Assembly: GCA_050949255.1 (NCBI GenBank)
Contig: JBMNFJ010000016.1
Coordinates: forward strand, 248,001 to 312,000
Length of the DNA stretch: 64,000 bases
Direction of reading: 5' to 3'
DNA from: UBA3941 sp002385665
GTDB taxonomy: Bacteria; Bacillota; Clostridia; Caldicoprobacterales; UBA3941
Both the position numbers and the translations under genes were made by a program. Below, in pieces: positions 26,086-34,590 of the stretch (within the stretch, counting starts at the first letter, position 1; each line of letters opens with the position of its first letter). The notes under the pieces were generated by a model. That model made no database searches. It saw only the letters and a list, made by a program, of their open reading frames with translations, and was not told the origin of the DNA.

Positions 26086-26568
26086 ATGCGGATTGGCTTA
26101 AGGGATATCAGTAACTATGACCATGGAAGGTATATGGAAGTAGCCATCGAGGAAGCAAAGTTAGCAGGACAACGTGGTGATAAGCCGATTGGTGCCGTAT
26201 TGGTACATAATCATAAGGTTATCGGGAAAATGTCCAATACCTGGAATACAAGAAACAGCAAAGTCCATCATGCGGAGAATTATTTGGTCTTGGAGAACGC
26301 GCAATACCTCAGAAAATATGGACCGGAGTGTATAATTTATACTACTTTGGAACCTTGCATAATGTGTATCAGTACCATAGCGATGGCGGACATTAGAAAT
26401 ATCGTGATCGGCTTTGAGGATAGGTATATGCAGACTAGGGACTTTATTTCCAGTCATCCATGGTTGAGGGATAGGATATTTAACTACCTTGTAGGGGTTA
26501 AGGAGCAGGACTGCAGGGATTTGATACTTAGGTACGGAGACGAGCGGGATAAGAGTATATTGCTATAG
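26086..26568 (+). CDS. Nucleoside/tRNA-type deaminase (CDA superfamily)
   Basis: The 160-residue zinc deaminase has the HAE motif (His62-Ala63-Glu64) and PCxxC (Cys91, Cys94). GDKPIGAVLVHNHKVIG near residue 31 is the substrate-loop pattern shared by guanine deaminases and TadA-type enzymes. The substrate cannot be fixed from the sequence; the longer C-terminus and lack of TadA-specific ending argue against TadA itself. The real start could be a few codons later than 26086. Confidence 0.85.
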   Translation: MRIGLRDISNYDHGRYMEVAIEEAKLAGQRGDKPIGAVLVHNHKVIGKMSNTWNTRNSKVHHAENYLVLENAQYLRKYGPECIIYTTLEPCIMCISTIAMADIRNIVIGFEDRYMQTRDFISSHPWLRDRIFNYLVGVKEQDCRDLILRYGDERDKSILL

Positions 26569-26616
26569 GTAGATAGTATTCCTTGATCAATTAATTTATT
26601 CACAGGAGGTGTAAGT

Positions 26617-27534
26617 ATGACTGTATTTAAAAAAGCTCGTACATTTGTCTATCGTAACGCTCGTCCTTTGGATATTGCCAGGTGGCAATACCATTTTGAG
26701 AATGGCAGTAAAGGGGCTGTGTTGACCGCCCTCGCCGTTTATCAAAATGAGGACGGTGGGTTTGGACATGCCCTTGAGCCGGATTCATGGAATCCGAATT
26801 CAGCTCCGATCCAGACCTGGGCGGCAACGGAGATATTGCGGGAAATTGACTTCACTGACAACTCCCACCCGATTATCCAAGGTATATTGCGTTATTTAGC
26901 CGAGGGCCGGAATTTTGATGGCAAGGTTTGGTACAATACTATCCGTAGCAATAACGACTATCCTCACGCTTTGTGGTGGCATGACGAGAGCGGTGTCTCT
27001 TCGCATAATGATTATAATCCTACGGCATGTTTGGCAGGATTCATTGTTCGCTTTGCCAACAGGGATAGCGATCTGTATCGGCTAGGCCGCCGAATTGCCG
27101 AGGAGGCATACGATGCTTACTTCGGGCAAGATTTACCCAGCGATATGCACGCTGCAAGTTGTTATCTAAGGCTTTGGCAATATTGTACAGAGGCGGGAGT
27201 AACGGATCTTATTGATCTTGCTGCACTGAAAGAGCGTCTGCGGAAGCAAGTTCGGCATTGCATATCAAGCAACATCGGTGAATGGGAAACAAGCTATGTC
27301 TGTAAGCCGTCGCAATTTTTTGTAAATAACAGCAGCATTTTCTATGCCGACAACAAGGAAATGGCTGATTATGAATGCGAATTTATAATAAAATCCCAGC
27401 TTGAGGACGGCTCGTGGTCGATTCCCTGGAGCTGGAATAACTATCCTGATGAATGGGCTATCAGCAAGAACTGGTGGAAAGGCAATCTTGCCATATTGAA
27501 TATTCTTTACTTAAGGGGTATGGGAAAGTTATAA
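26617..27534 (+). CDS. Alpha/alpha-barrel (prenyltransferase-like) protein of unknown function
   Basis: The 305-residue protein has aromatic, Gly/Asp-rich repeats such as YQNEDGGFGHALEPD, GRNFDGKVWY and SQLEDGSWSIPWSW, resembling the QW-type motifs of squalene-hopene cyclase and prenyltransferase alpha/alpha barrels. It has no DxDD or other known catalytic signature and no membrane segment. AGGAGGTG precedes the ATG. The neighbours (deaminase, GNAT) give no pathway. I do not recognise a specific function. Confidence 0.7.
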   Translation: MTVFKKARTFVYRNARPLDIARWQYHFENGSKGAVLTALAVYQNEDGGFGHALEPDSWNPNSAPIQTWAATEILREIDFTDNSHPIIQGILRYLAEGRNFDGKVWYNTIRSNNDYPHALWWHDESGVSSHNDYNPTACLAGFIVRFANRDSDLYRLGRRIAEEAYDAYFGQDLPSDMHAASCYLRLWQYCTEAGVTDLIDLAALKERLRKQVRHCISSNIGEWETSYVCKPSQFFVNNSSIFYADNKEMADYECEFIIKSQLEDGSWSIPWSWNNYPDEWAISKNWWKGNLAILNILYLRGMGKL

Positions 27535-27611
27535 TAAGCAACAACACAATTGCTTACTTATAATCAATTGTTGGCAATAGTGTTTATTCAAGCTATTGGG
27601 TGGTGACCAAT

Positions 27612-28145
27612 ATGAAATTTGTATTTCCTAGTAAGGAATACGAAGACAAGGCAAAGGATTATATACGGGAATTTCATGAGTATTCATCCCCTATAAACGG
27701 AACAGGAGGCCTTGACAGGTATCTGGAAGAAGCAACATATGGGGACTGGTTGTTGAAGGTGAACGCAGATAGGGATATTGCCAATGTCCCCAAAGACAGG
27801 GTTCCGGCATATACCTATTTCTATGTACATGATGATGGGGCCAGAATTATAGGTATGATTAATATCCGGTTGGCTCTGAACGATTTTCTGAAAAAGGAAG
27901 GCGGGCATATAGGGTACAGCATCAGGCCGACTGAACGTAGAAAAGGATATGGGACAAGGATGCTTAGAGAAGCAATGGCCTTTTTAAAACCAATCGGTTT
28001 AACCGATATCATATTAGTGTGCAATAAAGATAACCTGGCCTCTGCGCGTATTATTATGAATTGCGGCGGGATCTTAGAGGACGAGTTTTATAGTCATACA
28101 TTCGACGAGCTTATCCAAAGGTACCGAATTTCTGGTACATCATAG
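27612..28145 (+). CDS. GNAT acetyltransferase
   Basis: The 177-residue protein has a C-terminal GNAT fold: GGHIGYSIRPTERRKGYGTRML contains the acetyl-CoA binding RRKGYGT loop, followed by LVCNKDNLASARIIMNCGG. An N-terminal extension of about 75 residues precedes it. Homologues acetylate small amines or are uncharacterised. GGTGGTGA precedes the ATG at 27612. Confidence 0.88.
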   Translation: MKFVFPSKEYEDKAKDYIREFHEYSSPINGTGGLDRYLEEATYGDWLLKVNADRDIANVPKDRVPAYTYFYVHDDGARIIGMINIRLALNDFLKKEGGHIGYSIRPTERRKGYGTRMLREAMAFLKPIGLTDIILVCNKDNLASARIIMNCGGILEDEFYSHTFDELIQRYRISGTS

Positions 28146-28160
28146 GAAGACTGATAGTAC

Positions 28161-28200
28161 TACGCAAATCAACCTGCTATAGGACAGGTTGATTTGCGTA
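28161..28200. terminator. Perfect 16-bp hairpin between convergent genes
   Basis: TACGCAAATCAACCTG (28161-28176) and CAGGTTGATTTGCGTA (28185-28200) pair without mismatch around an 8-base loop, midway between the GNAT stop and the oxidoreductase stop. Neither strand has a good T-tract after it, so it may act as a bidirectional 3'-end barrier rather than a classical terminator. Confidence 0.6.
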
Positions 28201-28219
28201 TCCCAACCATATGAATTAC

Positions 28220-29425
28220 TTAATCATCTAAAATTCCATGGATTAGGCCGTTTACCATGGGAGCAGTCCGATCGTACCTTGTCTGTAAGGGGATGTATTT
28301 GCCCTCTTTACTGGACTTAGTGAAACTGGTGAGTATCTCCAATACATGGTATTGTTGCTGATAGTTTGCGCGGTATTCACGTCCGGTTCGGATTGCCTTA
28401 CACATATCGGCAAGCCCTAGCCCACGGGAATTATCACTGTAATCAAACATCAAGGGGATCTCCTTGTAACCCTTATAAAAATTCGGGATACCCTTTGCCT
28501 CCAGGGCTGGATCCGTCGTCGGTGCCGCCTTTTGATCTTCCGGACGCATCAGTAGGACAGGACCCCCAAAGGTATTGGGATCAGGGACGATAAGGGTACC
28601 GGCTGTTCCGTATACTTCAAAGCGCGCTTGTGCGTTACTGCTATAGTGAACATCAAAGGTGGTGAAGATCTGTGCTATGGCACCGTTAGAGAATAGTATA
28701 TTCCCAGTTAAATGGGTATCCACATCCACATCGATGACTTCTCCATAGCGGGGACTTGATGTGATAACGCGTTTGTCAAAGGACTTCTTTGTCATTCCCA
28801 TGATGCCTTTGGCTTCACCTATGAGCTGCAAGAGAGCTGTAACATAATATGGGCCCATATCCATCATCGGTCCGCCGCCGCGCTTATAGTAAAACTCTGG
28901 ATCATGATGCCAAGTTTCGTGACCATGGCAAACCATAGCACAATTAGCGCCAATAACTTCACCAATTATACCATCGTCTATGAGCTTGCGAGCTGTCTGT
29001 ATACCGGCACCCATGAAGGTATCGGGTGCTCCACCCAGGCAAAGCCCATTTTTTTCGGCAAGCTCCACTAACTCTTTACCTTCCTCCATATCAATTCCAA
29101 GGGGTTTTTCAGAATAAACATGTTTACCGTGCAAGAGGGCCTGTTTTGTTACTTCGTAATGTTCATATGGACGTGTCAGATTGAGCACAACCTCCACTTC
29201 GGGATCATTAAAGGCCTCATACATATCAGCGTAAATCTTTGGCGTGTTGATCTTTAAACCTTTATCCTGTTGTGCCTTTATGTAGGAAACTCCCTTTCGG
29301 GCACGTTCTGGAATCAAGTCACAGACACCATATAGCTCGACTTCCCGAAAAACATTTGCGATATTCTGAAGATAAATACCGCTAATATCGCCTACACCAA
29401 TCATTGCAACTTTTACCGGTTTCAT
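28220..29425 (-). CDS. Gfo/Idh/MocA family oxidoreductase
   Basis: A 401-residue NAD(P)-dependent sugar or polyol dehydrogenase. The Rossmann start KVAMIGVGDISGIYL and the EKPLGIDMEEG motif, with the catalytic Lys of EKP, are typical. The C-terminal domain holds GGGPMMDMGPYYVTALLQL. The substrate is unknown. A strong AAGGAGG precedes the ATG, and the gene diverges from the GNAT gene at 29857. It resembles the two other Gfo/Idh/MocA proteins of this window only at family level. Confidence 0.92.
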   Translation of the reverse strand: MKPVKVAMIGVGDISGIYLQNIANVFREVELYGVCDLIPERARKGVSYIKAQQDKGLKINTPKIYADMYEAFNDPEVEVVLNLTRPYEHYEVTKQALLHGKHVYSEKPLGIDMEEGKELVELAEKNGLCLGGAPDTFMGAGIQTARKLIDDGIIGEVIGANCAMVCHGHETWHHDPEFYYKRGGGPMMDMGPYYVTALLQLIGEAKGIMGMTKKSFDKRVITSSPRYGEVIDVDVDTHLTGNILFSNGAIAQIFTTFDVHYSSNAQARFEVYGTAGTLIVPDPNTFGGPVLLMRPEDQKAAPTTDPALEAKGIPNFYKGYKEIPLMFDYSDNSRGLGLADMCKAIRTGREYRANYQQQYHVLEILTSFTKSSKEGKYIPLQTRYDRTAPMVNGLIHGILDD

Positions 29426-29547
29426 ACTTTTAGATCCTCCTTGTAAATTAGTATTGTACTAAATAGTGGGAAAAGCCACTATTTAAGCGTCTTGTTTTGT
29501 AATGATCCATATTAACTAAAAATCAAACCCATGATACAAATATTTTG

Positions 29548-29576
29548 TTGATATATATTGCTTTTTTCTGTAAGAT
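29548..29576 (+). promoter_or_regulatory. Promoter-like pair upstream of structured element A
   Basis: TTGATA (29548-29553) and TAAGAT (29571-29576) are 17 bases apart. A transcript would begin in or next to the element at 29590. Confidence 0.45.
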
Positions 29577-29589
29577 ATTATCATAATAA

Positions 29590-29666
29590 CAACTGGTTAG
29601 CTGGAGTTACAAAAAACTAGGATTTTCAGCATTACAGCCTAATCTGTTGAGCAATCTTTTTGAAAC
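29590..29666 (+). repeat. Structured element A (similar to the one at 54549)
   Basis: The first 28 bases match the copy at 54549 at 23 positions, and both end in TTTTGAAAC at nearly the same distance. In this copy GTTACAAAAA can pair with TTTTTGAAAC with one mismatch. Confidence 0.35.
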
Positions 29667-29718
29667 CCACTACTATTAACTAGGGAACCAATTACCTACA
29701 ATAATCAATAGGGAAGGG

Positions 29719-29747
29719 TTGACATGATGATTCTACCACAGTATTTA
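29719..29747 (+). promoter_or_regulatory. Promoter of the GNAT gene at 29857
   Basis: TTGACA (29719-29724) lies 17 bases before TATTTA (29742-29747). The -35 is consensus and the -10 is moderate. Confidence 0.55.
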
Positions 29748-29856
29748 AAACATTAAAAGGTCTTTCCTTTACGGTGTATTCAGGAAATATTCTAAATGGT
29801 AGCGGTACCAGTTAAAATACGGAGCACTCTGGCATCAAGCAACAAGGAGTTACTGT

Positions 29857-30360
29857 ATGGTATTTAGAAAAGCATCCTGTAGGGATATAGACGATATTTT
29901 GAATATCATAGACGAAGCAAAGCTTTCAATTAGGGAGCTGGGAATTGACCAATGGCAAAACGGCTATCCCAATAGGCAAATCTTAGAAGACGACATAAGT
30001 AACGGGAATTCCTATGTCCTTTTGAAGGATAATGCTATCATCGGCACCGTAGCGATTATTTTTGGAAATGAGAAGGCTTATGAAACTATCTATGATGGCC
30101 AATGGTTAGGAAATGGGGACTATGCTACTATACATAGAATAGCTATCCATTCTGATCATAAAGGTTATGGGTTTGCCTCCGTAATATACGATAAGGCGAA
30201 GAGGATATGTCTAAATAGCGGCATACATAGTATAAGAGTTGATACCCATGAAGGCAATCTTCCCATGCAAAGATCTTTAGCAAAAAACGGTTTTAATTAT
30301 TGCGGGATAGTATTCTTAGAAGACAGTAGCAAGAGGTTGGCCTATGAAATCTTATTTTAG
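29857..30360 (+). CDS. GNAT acetyltransferase
   Basis: A 167-residue single GNAT domain. IHRIAIHSDHKGYGFASVIYDKA carries the acetyl-CoA loop (HKGYGFA), and RVDTHEGNLPMQRSLAKNGF is the usual motif B region. The early IDQWQNGYPN segment is common in a Firmicutes subgroup with unknown substrate. CAAGGAG precedes the ATG. Confidence 0.9.
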   Translation: MVFRKASCRDIDDILNIIDEAKLSIRELGIDQWQNGYPNRQILEDDISNGNSYVLLKDNAIIGTVAIIFGNEKAYETIYDGQWLGNGDYATIHRIAIHSDHKGYGFASVIYDKAKRICLNSGIHSIRVDTHEGNLPMQRSLAKNGFNYCGIVFLEDSSKRLAYEILF

Positions 30361-30464
30361 TAGTTTCGTCAAATACAGCTTACCAGTACTAAGTAAGCAC
30401 CTATATCGGTTGATAACAGGGGGAAATATCCGTTGGCAATAAATGCTAGTAAGGTGGGGATAAG

Positions 30465-31397
30465 ATGAAACGGTGGAATCTAAATGAGATAAAGGGAGTT
30501 ATACCCGCTTTGGTGACTCCATTTAATGAGGATGAATCATTAAGTGAAGAAAAAGTCAGGCACCTTGTAGATTACCTCATAGACGTTGGTGTAAACGGTT
30601 TTTATCTTACGGGGAGTACAGGGGAAGGATTCTTAATGGATACCTGGGAAAGACAAAAGGTAGTCGAGATTGCAATTGACCAGGTAAAGGACAGGCTTCC
30701 TGTAATAGTACACGTTGGGGCCATATCTACTAAGACAACTGTTGAACTTGCAAGACATGCCTATGAATGTGGTGCATCGGCGATATCATCAGTACCACCC
30801 TTCTACTATAGATTTAGCTTTGACGAGATCTACGACTATTATAAGGACATATCTGATGCTGTGCCCCTTCCTTTGATTATATACAACATTGCTGCTACAA
30901 CCGGGGTTGATATGGGTGTTAACGCAATTATTAGACTTGAAGAAATAGATAATGTAAAGGGAATAAAGTTTACATCTACAAATCATTATGAATTGCAGAG
31001 GATAAGAGAAAAATTAGGGTCTGGTTTTGTCATATATTCTGGCACTGATGAGATGGCCCTTTCAGGAATACTTATGGGAGCAGATGGTGTAATCGGTAGT
31101 AGTTATAATTGCATGCCGGAGGTATTTATGAATATCCTAAAAGCCATAGAGGAAAATGATATAAATAAGGCACGAGGTTATCAGACAATTGCCAACGATA
31201 TCATCGAAATATTCGGGAGATATAACTATCATGTATCGCTAAAACAGGCAATGCAATGGTTGGGTGTGGATTGTGGTAGGAATAGAAGACCATTTAAGAG
31301 CCTTAAAGCTGAAGAGGTGGAGGCGCTAAGAACGGATCTATCCAGGCTTAAGAATAAGATAGGCTCCTATACCATAAAGATTTTGGAGGTTATATAA
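30465..31397 (+). CDS. DapA/NanA-family aldolase (N-acetylneuraminate lyase-like)
   Basis: The 310-residue TIM-barrel class I aldolase has the carboxylate-binding GSTGEG (residues 50-55), catalytic Tyr140 in IIYNIAATTGVD and Schiff-base Lys168 in KGIKFTS. The YNIAATTG region and GEGF are closer to N-acetylneuraminate or keto-sugar-acid lyases than to true dihydrodipicolinate synthase. No sialic-acid or lysine genes are adjacent, so the substrate is open. GTGGGGAT precedes the ATG. Confidence 0.85.
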   Translation: MKRWNLNEIKGVIPALVTPFNEDESLSEEKVRHLVDYLIDVGVNGFYLTGSTGEGFLMDTWERQKVVEIAIDQVKDRLPVIVHVGAISTKTTVELARHAYECGASAISSVPPFYYRFSFDEIYDYYKDISDAVPLPLIIYNIAATTGVDMGVNAIIRLEEIDNVKGIKFTSTNHYELQRIREKLGSGFVIYSGTDEMALSGILMGADGVIGSSYNCMPEVFMNILKAIEENDINKARGYQTIANDIIEIFGRYNYHVSLKQAMQWLGVDCGRNRRPFKSLKAEEVEALRTDLSRLKNKIGSYTIKILEVI

Positions 31398-31518
31398 TTT
31401 TTTAACTACTAAAGGCTATTTTGACAAAGACAGCTAAACCCCAAAGATTAAAGGTGGATCTTGAATTTAGCCGGAGGGAATAAACTGAACACTAACTTTT
31501 TACAAGGGGGCATCAGGC

Positions 31519-32358
31519 ATGCAAATTTCATTTAATAACGGGAATGATAAAAAATATCAGCATATGTTGAACAACCTTCTAAAGGATATCTTTTTTGATT
31601 TTCAGTTTTGGTATGACCTTAACCTATGGGATAAAAACTATGAAAGCTACTCAATAATTAAGGACGGGGAGATAGTTTCCAATATTTGCGTCTATAAAGC
31701 AGAGATAATTTTTAAACAAAAGCATTATACTGCCTTGTCAATTGGGGCTGTAGCAACAAAACAGGAATATAGGGGCAGAGGTTTGTCACGGGTTTTGATG
31801 GAGCACATTATTAATAAATACGAAGGTGTTCCTATGTATCTGTCTGTTAACGATGGTGTCGTTAACTTCTATCCCAGGTTTGGATTTAAACGTATATTTG
31901 AAAAACAGCCCGTTTGTGAAATTGAGATCAATAACTATATTAATCCAATTAAGTTGCAGTATAACGATCCTAAGGTGTGGGACTATGTATATAACCGCAT
32001 TAATTATTCGGATAGACTAGACTGTATAAATACCAAGAGCATAAATATATTTCATATACACTTTGGATATCTCAAAGATTTCATATACGAAATACCCGAA
32101 CTAAAAACCATGGTAATTGCGGAGCAGAAAGAATCAACGCTTAAGCTAATAGGAGTTTTTTCACTGATGGACATTAGCTTTGGTGACCTGGTAAAATTTC
32201 TTCCGTTTCATAATGTTAAAAATGTGGAATTTGGGTTTATGCCCTATTGGTCTGATGTTGAATATTCCATGCATGAATATGAGACTGACCCCATATTTGT
32301 CAGAAATATTACATGCGATCTTGGCGATTTTAAATTCCCGGAGCTATCCATTACATGA
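31519..32358 (+). CDS. GNAT acetyltransferase (Eis-like two-domain)
   Basis: The 279-residue protein has an N-terminal GNAT domain with SIGAVATKQEYRGRGLSRVLMEHI (acetyl-CoA loop YRGRGLS) and YPRFGFKRIFEKQ. A second domain of about 130 residues follows with no motif I recognise. The layout recalls Eis-like enzymes but is shorter. AAGGGGGCA precedes the ATG. Confidence 0.82.
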   Translation: MQISFNNGNDKKYQHMLNNLLKDIFFDFQFWYDLNLWDKNYESYSIIKDGEIVSNICVYKAEIIFKQKHYTALSIGAVATKQEYRGRGLSRVLMEHIINKYEGVPMYLSVNDGVVNFYPRFGFKRIFEKQPVCEIEINNYINPIKLQYNDPKVWDYVYNRINYSDRLDCINTKSINIFHIHFGYLKDFIYEIPELKTMVIAEQKESTLKLIGVFSLMDISFGDLVKFLPFHNVKNVEFGFMPYWSDVEYSMHEYETDPIFVRNITCDLGDFKFPELSIT

Positions 32359-32483
32359 TCAAAAGTCATGTAGGTAAGAACTGTTTGAGAATTTATTGCG
32401 TCAGCACCTTTAGAAATTGATAGGATATACGTAGCGCATTTAGGAGAATATAAATGGACTGTTATCCTAGGGGGGAACTGTAA

Positions 32484-33032
32484 ATGCTAAGGTTATGTAG
32501 CAAAAATATCTACCTTGCAGCCCTTGAAAAGGAGCATTGCAGGAAATTGTGGGAGGAATACGAGTATGATTTCCAATCAGCGACTGAACCCCTTAATATA
32601 GGGCATTCCAATACGAAAGCTGATTCATGGTTTGAAGAGATTCAACGGGATCAGGGCATCAAGCATATACGTCTTGGTGTATTCTTGTTGGATGGAACCG
32701 TTATTGGGGATGTGGCATTACAGGATATTGACTGGAGAAACCGCTCTTGTTCCATAGGCCTAGGAATAGCTAAGATAGAGTATCGGAACAAGGGGTATGG
32801 GACGGAGGCGGTGAAAGCTATGATTTGGTATGGCTTTCATAATCTTGGTCTTGAGAGAATATCTGCCAATACATTAGAACAGAATGTGGCTGCCCAGAGA
32901 TCCCTAGAGAAGACGGGCTTTATCTTAGAAGGCAGGGAAAGAAAGGCTGTCTATTTTGCAGGGCGGAGATGGGATAGGCTAAATTATGCATTGCTTAGGG
33001 AGGATTACATAAATGATAGTCAAACCATATAA
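32484..33032 (+). CDS. GNAT acetyltransferase (RimJ/RimL-like)
   Basis: The 182-residue protein belongs to the RimJ/RimL-type GNAT group, with LGIAKIEYRNKGYGTEAVKAMIWYGFHNLGLERISANTLEQNVAAQRSLEKTGF. The substrate may be a protein N-terminus or small amine. GGGGGGAA precedes the ATG. The gene overlaps the next (methyltransferase) by 20 bases, so the two are probably co-translated. Confidence 0.9.
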   Translation: MLRLCSKNIYLAALEKEHCRKLWEEYEYDFQSATEPLNIGHSNTKADSWFEEIQRDQGIKHIRLGVFLLDGTVIGDVALQDIDWRNRSCSIGLGIAKIEYRNKGYGTEAVKAMIWYGFHNLGLERISANTLEQNVAAQRSLEKTGFILEGRERKAVYFAGRRWDRLNYALLREDYINDSQTI

Positions 33033-33744
33033 AAAGGAATTTGATTACTCGTATACTCTCGGTGTCTTTCCCACAATTGAACTCCTGCAAAACCAACCCG
33101 GTATAGTCAAGAAAGTAATATTACACTCAAGTGGGAGTCAAAATCAGGGCATAGATAGAATAATAGAATTATGCAACCAGCATGGTATCAGCGTAGAATC
33201 AAACGACAAGTTGGTTAACAGGTTAAGTAAAAAAGAAAACTGCTATGCCGTAGGGATTTTTTCCAAGTTGCCCGGATTCTTATCCGGTGAGTCAAACCAT
33301 ATTTTACTGGTAAACCCCAGTGACATGGGTAATTTAGGAACAATTATTAGAACTGCCGTTGGGTTTGGGTGTACTGATATAGGTATTATCAGTCCTGCTG
33401 TTGATGCATACAACCCTAAAGTTATTAGAGGATCCATGGGTTCCTTCTTTAAAGTTAACTTACAATACTTTGATAGCTTTGAAGAGTACAAGGGAAGCTA
33501 CCATAACCAAATTTTCACCTTTAGACTAAACGGCGAAACGACTCTAAATGAGATAAGGAAATATCCTGATAAACCCTATGCTTTGGTATTTGGCAATGAA
33601 AGCTCAGGTCTTGGATCCGAATTTGATAATATAGGTATAGGTGTTAGGATCCCCCACAGTCAGGAAATAGATTCTCTTAATCTGGCTGTAGCCGTTGGTA
33701 TTGCACTGAATCATTTCGCAAACCTTAGCGATACACAGCACTAA
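33013..33744 (+). CDS. TrmH/SpoU-family RNA methyltransferase
   Basis: The 243-residue SPOUT-fold protein has VNPSDMGNLGTIIRTAVGFG (motif 1), ALVFGNESSGL (motif 2) and IPHSQEIDSLNLAVAVGIALNHF (motif 3), the set that methylates ribose 2'-OH in rRNA or tRNA using SAM. The motifs are complete; the target is unknown. Its ATG lies within the end of the GNAT gene. Confidence 0.9.
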   Translation: MIVKPYKKEFDYSYTLGVFPTIELLQNQPGIVKKVILHSSGSQNQGIDRIIELCNQHGISVESNDKLVNRLSKKENCYAVGIFSKLPGFLSGESNHILLVNPSDMGNLGTIIRTAVGFGCTDIGIISPAVDAYNPKVIRGSMGSFFKVNLQYFDSFEEYKGSYHNQIFTFRLNGETTLNEIRKYPDKPYALVFGNESSGLGSEFDNIGIGVRIPHSQEIDSLNLAVAVGIALNHFANLSDTQH

Positions 33745-33854
33745 TTATGTACATTTATAGGTATGTTATAGGATCCAGAGGTGGGATAAAGAAAAGAGAT
33801 GTATTTCATCAATATTTATTTTGATTTACTTATATAAAGGAGAGAGTATAGAAG

Positions 33855-34538
33855 ATGAAGCTAATCAATAGGGGTAAGACCAAGGACGTATACCTAATGG
33901 ATGATGGCAATTACCTGTTTAAATTTAAGGACGATGTGACAGGGGAGAATGGTATCTTCGATCCGGGAGCTAACACGGTAGGGTTAAAGATGGAAGGCGC
34001 AGGAAATGCTGCCCTTCGGCTAACCACATACTTTTTTAAGATTTTAAACGACAGGGGCATACCAACCCATTTTATTGATTCCGATTTAGGGGAATCGACA
34101 ATGAAGGTAAAAAAGGCTAAGTTGTTTGGGGAGGGTATTGAGGTAATATGCAGATACAGGGCAGTTGGCAGTTTTCTCAGACGTTATGGCAAATATGCCA
34201 GGGAAGGACAAGCCCTCCATGGTCTAATTGAGATTACCCTAAAGGATGATCTTCGCAATGATCCGTTAATAACCAAAGATGCCTTGGAGGTGTTGGGTAT
34301 ATTGTCTACCGAGGAATATCGGATTCTTAAGAACCTAACATTTGAGATATGCGAAATTATAAAAGAAGAGTTATCAGCTAAGGGATTGGAACTCTATGAT
34401 ATAAAATTGGAATTTGGTAGAGTTGGTGATAATAACGAGATTACCCTTATAGACGAGATATCGGGAGGCAATATGAGGGTCTACAAAGATGGATCATATG
34501 TAGGACCCTTACAGCTGGCAGAAATTATGCTGAATTGA
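33855..34538 (+). CDS. purC: SAICAR synthetase
   Basis: PurC condenses CAIR with aspartate in de novo purine synthesis. The 227-residue protein has RGKTKDVY at the N-terminus, FKFKDDVTGENG, GIPTHFI, CRYRAVGSFLRRYG and the acidic IDEISGGNMRV near the end. The catalytic features are present, but the wording of several motifs departs from typical PurC, as in a divergent clostridial subgroup. It stands apart from other pur genes. AAGGAGAGA precedes the ATG. Confidence 0.88.
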   Translation: MKLINRGKTKDVYLMDDGNYLFKFKDDVTGENGIFDPGANTVGLKMEGAGNAALRLTTYFFKILNDRGIPTHFIDSDLGESTMKVKKAKLFGEGIEVICRYRAVGSFLRRYGKYAREGQALHGLIEITLKDDLRNDPLITKDALEVLGILSTEEYRILKNLTFEICEIIKEELSAKGLELYDIKLEFGRVGDNNEITLIDEISGGNMRVYKDGSYVGPLQLAEIMLN

Positions 34539-34590
34539 TGATGACAATAAACGTATAGTGGATATTAATATATTATTTTGGGGGAGGGTT

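Larger units (their letters stand above)
29426..29856. other. Divergent intergenic region with promoters and a structured element
   Basis: This 431-base region between the oxidoreductase (-) and GNAT (+) genes contains no supported open reading frame. It holds two plus-strand promoter-like pairs (29548-29576 and 29719-29747) and a structured element at 29590-29666 that resembles one at 54549-54628. Confidence 0.5.
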
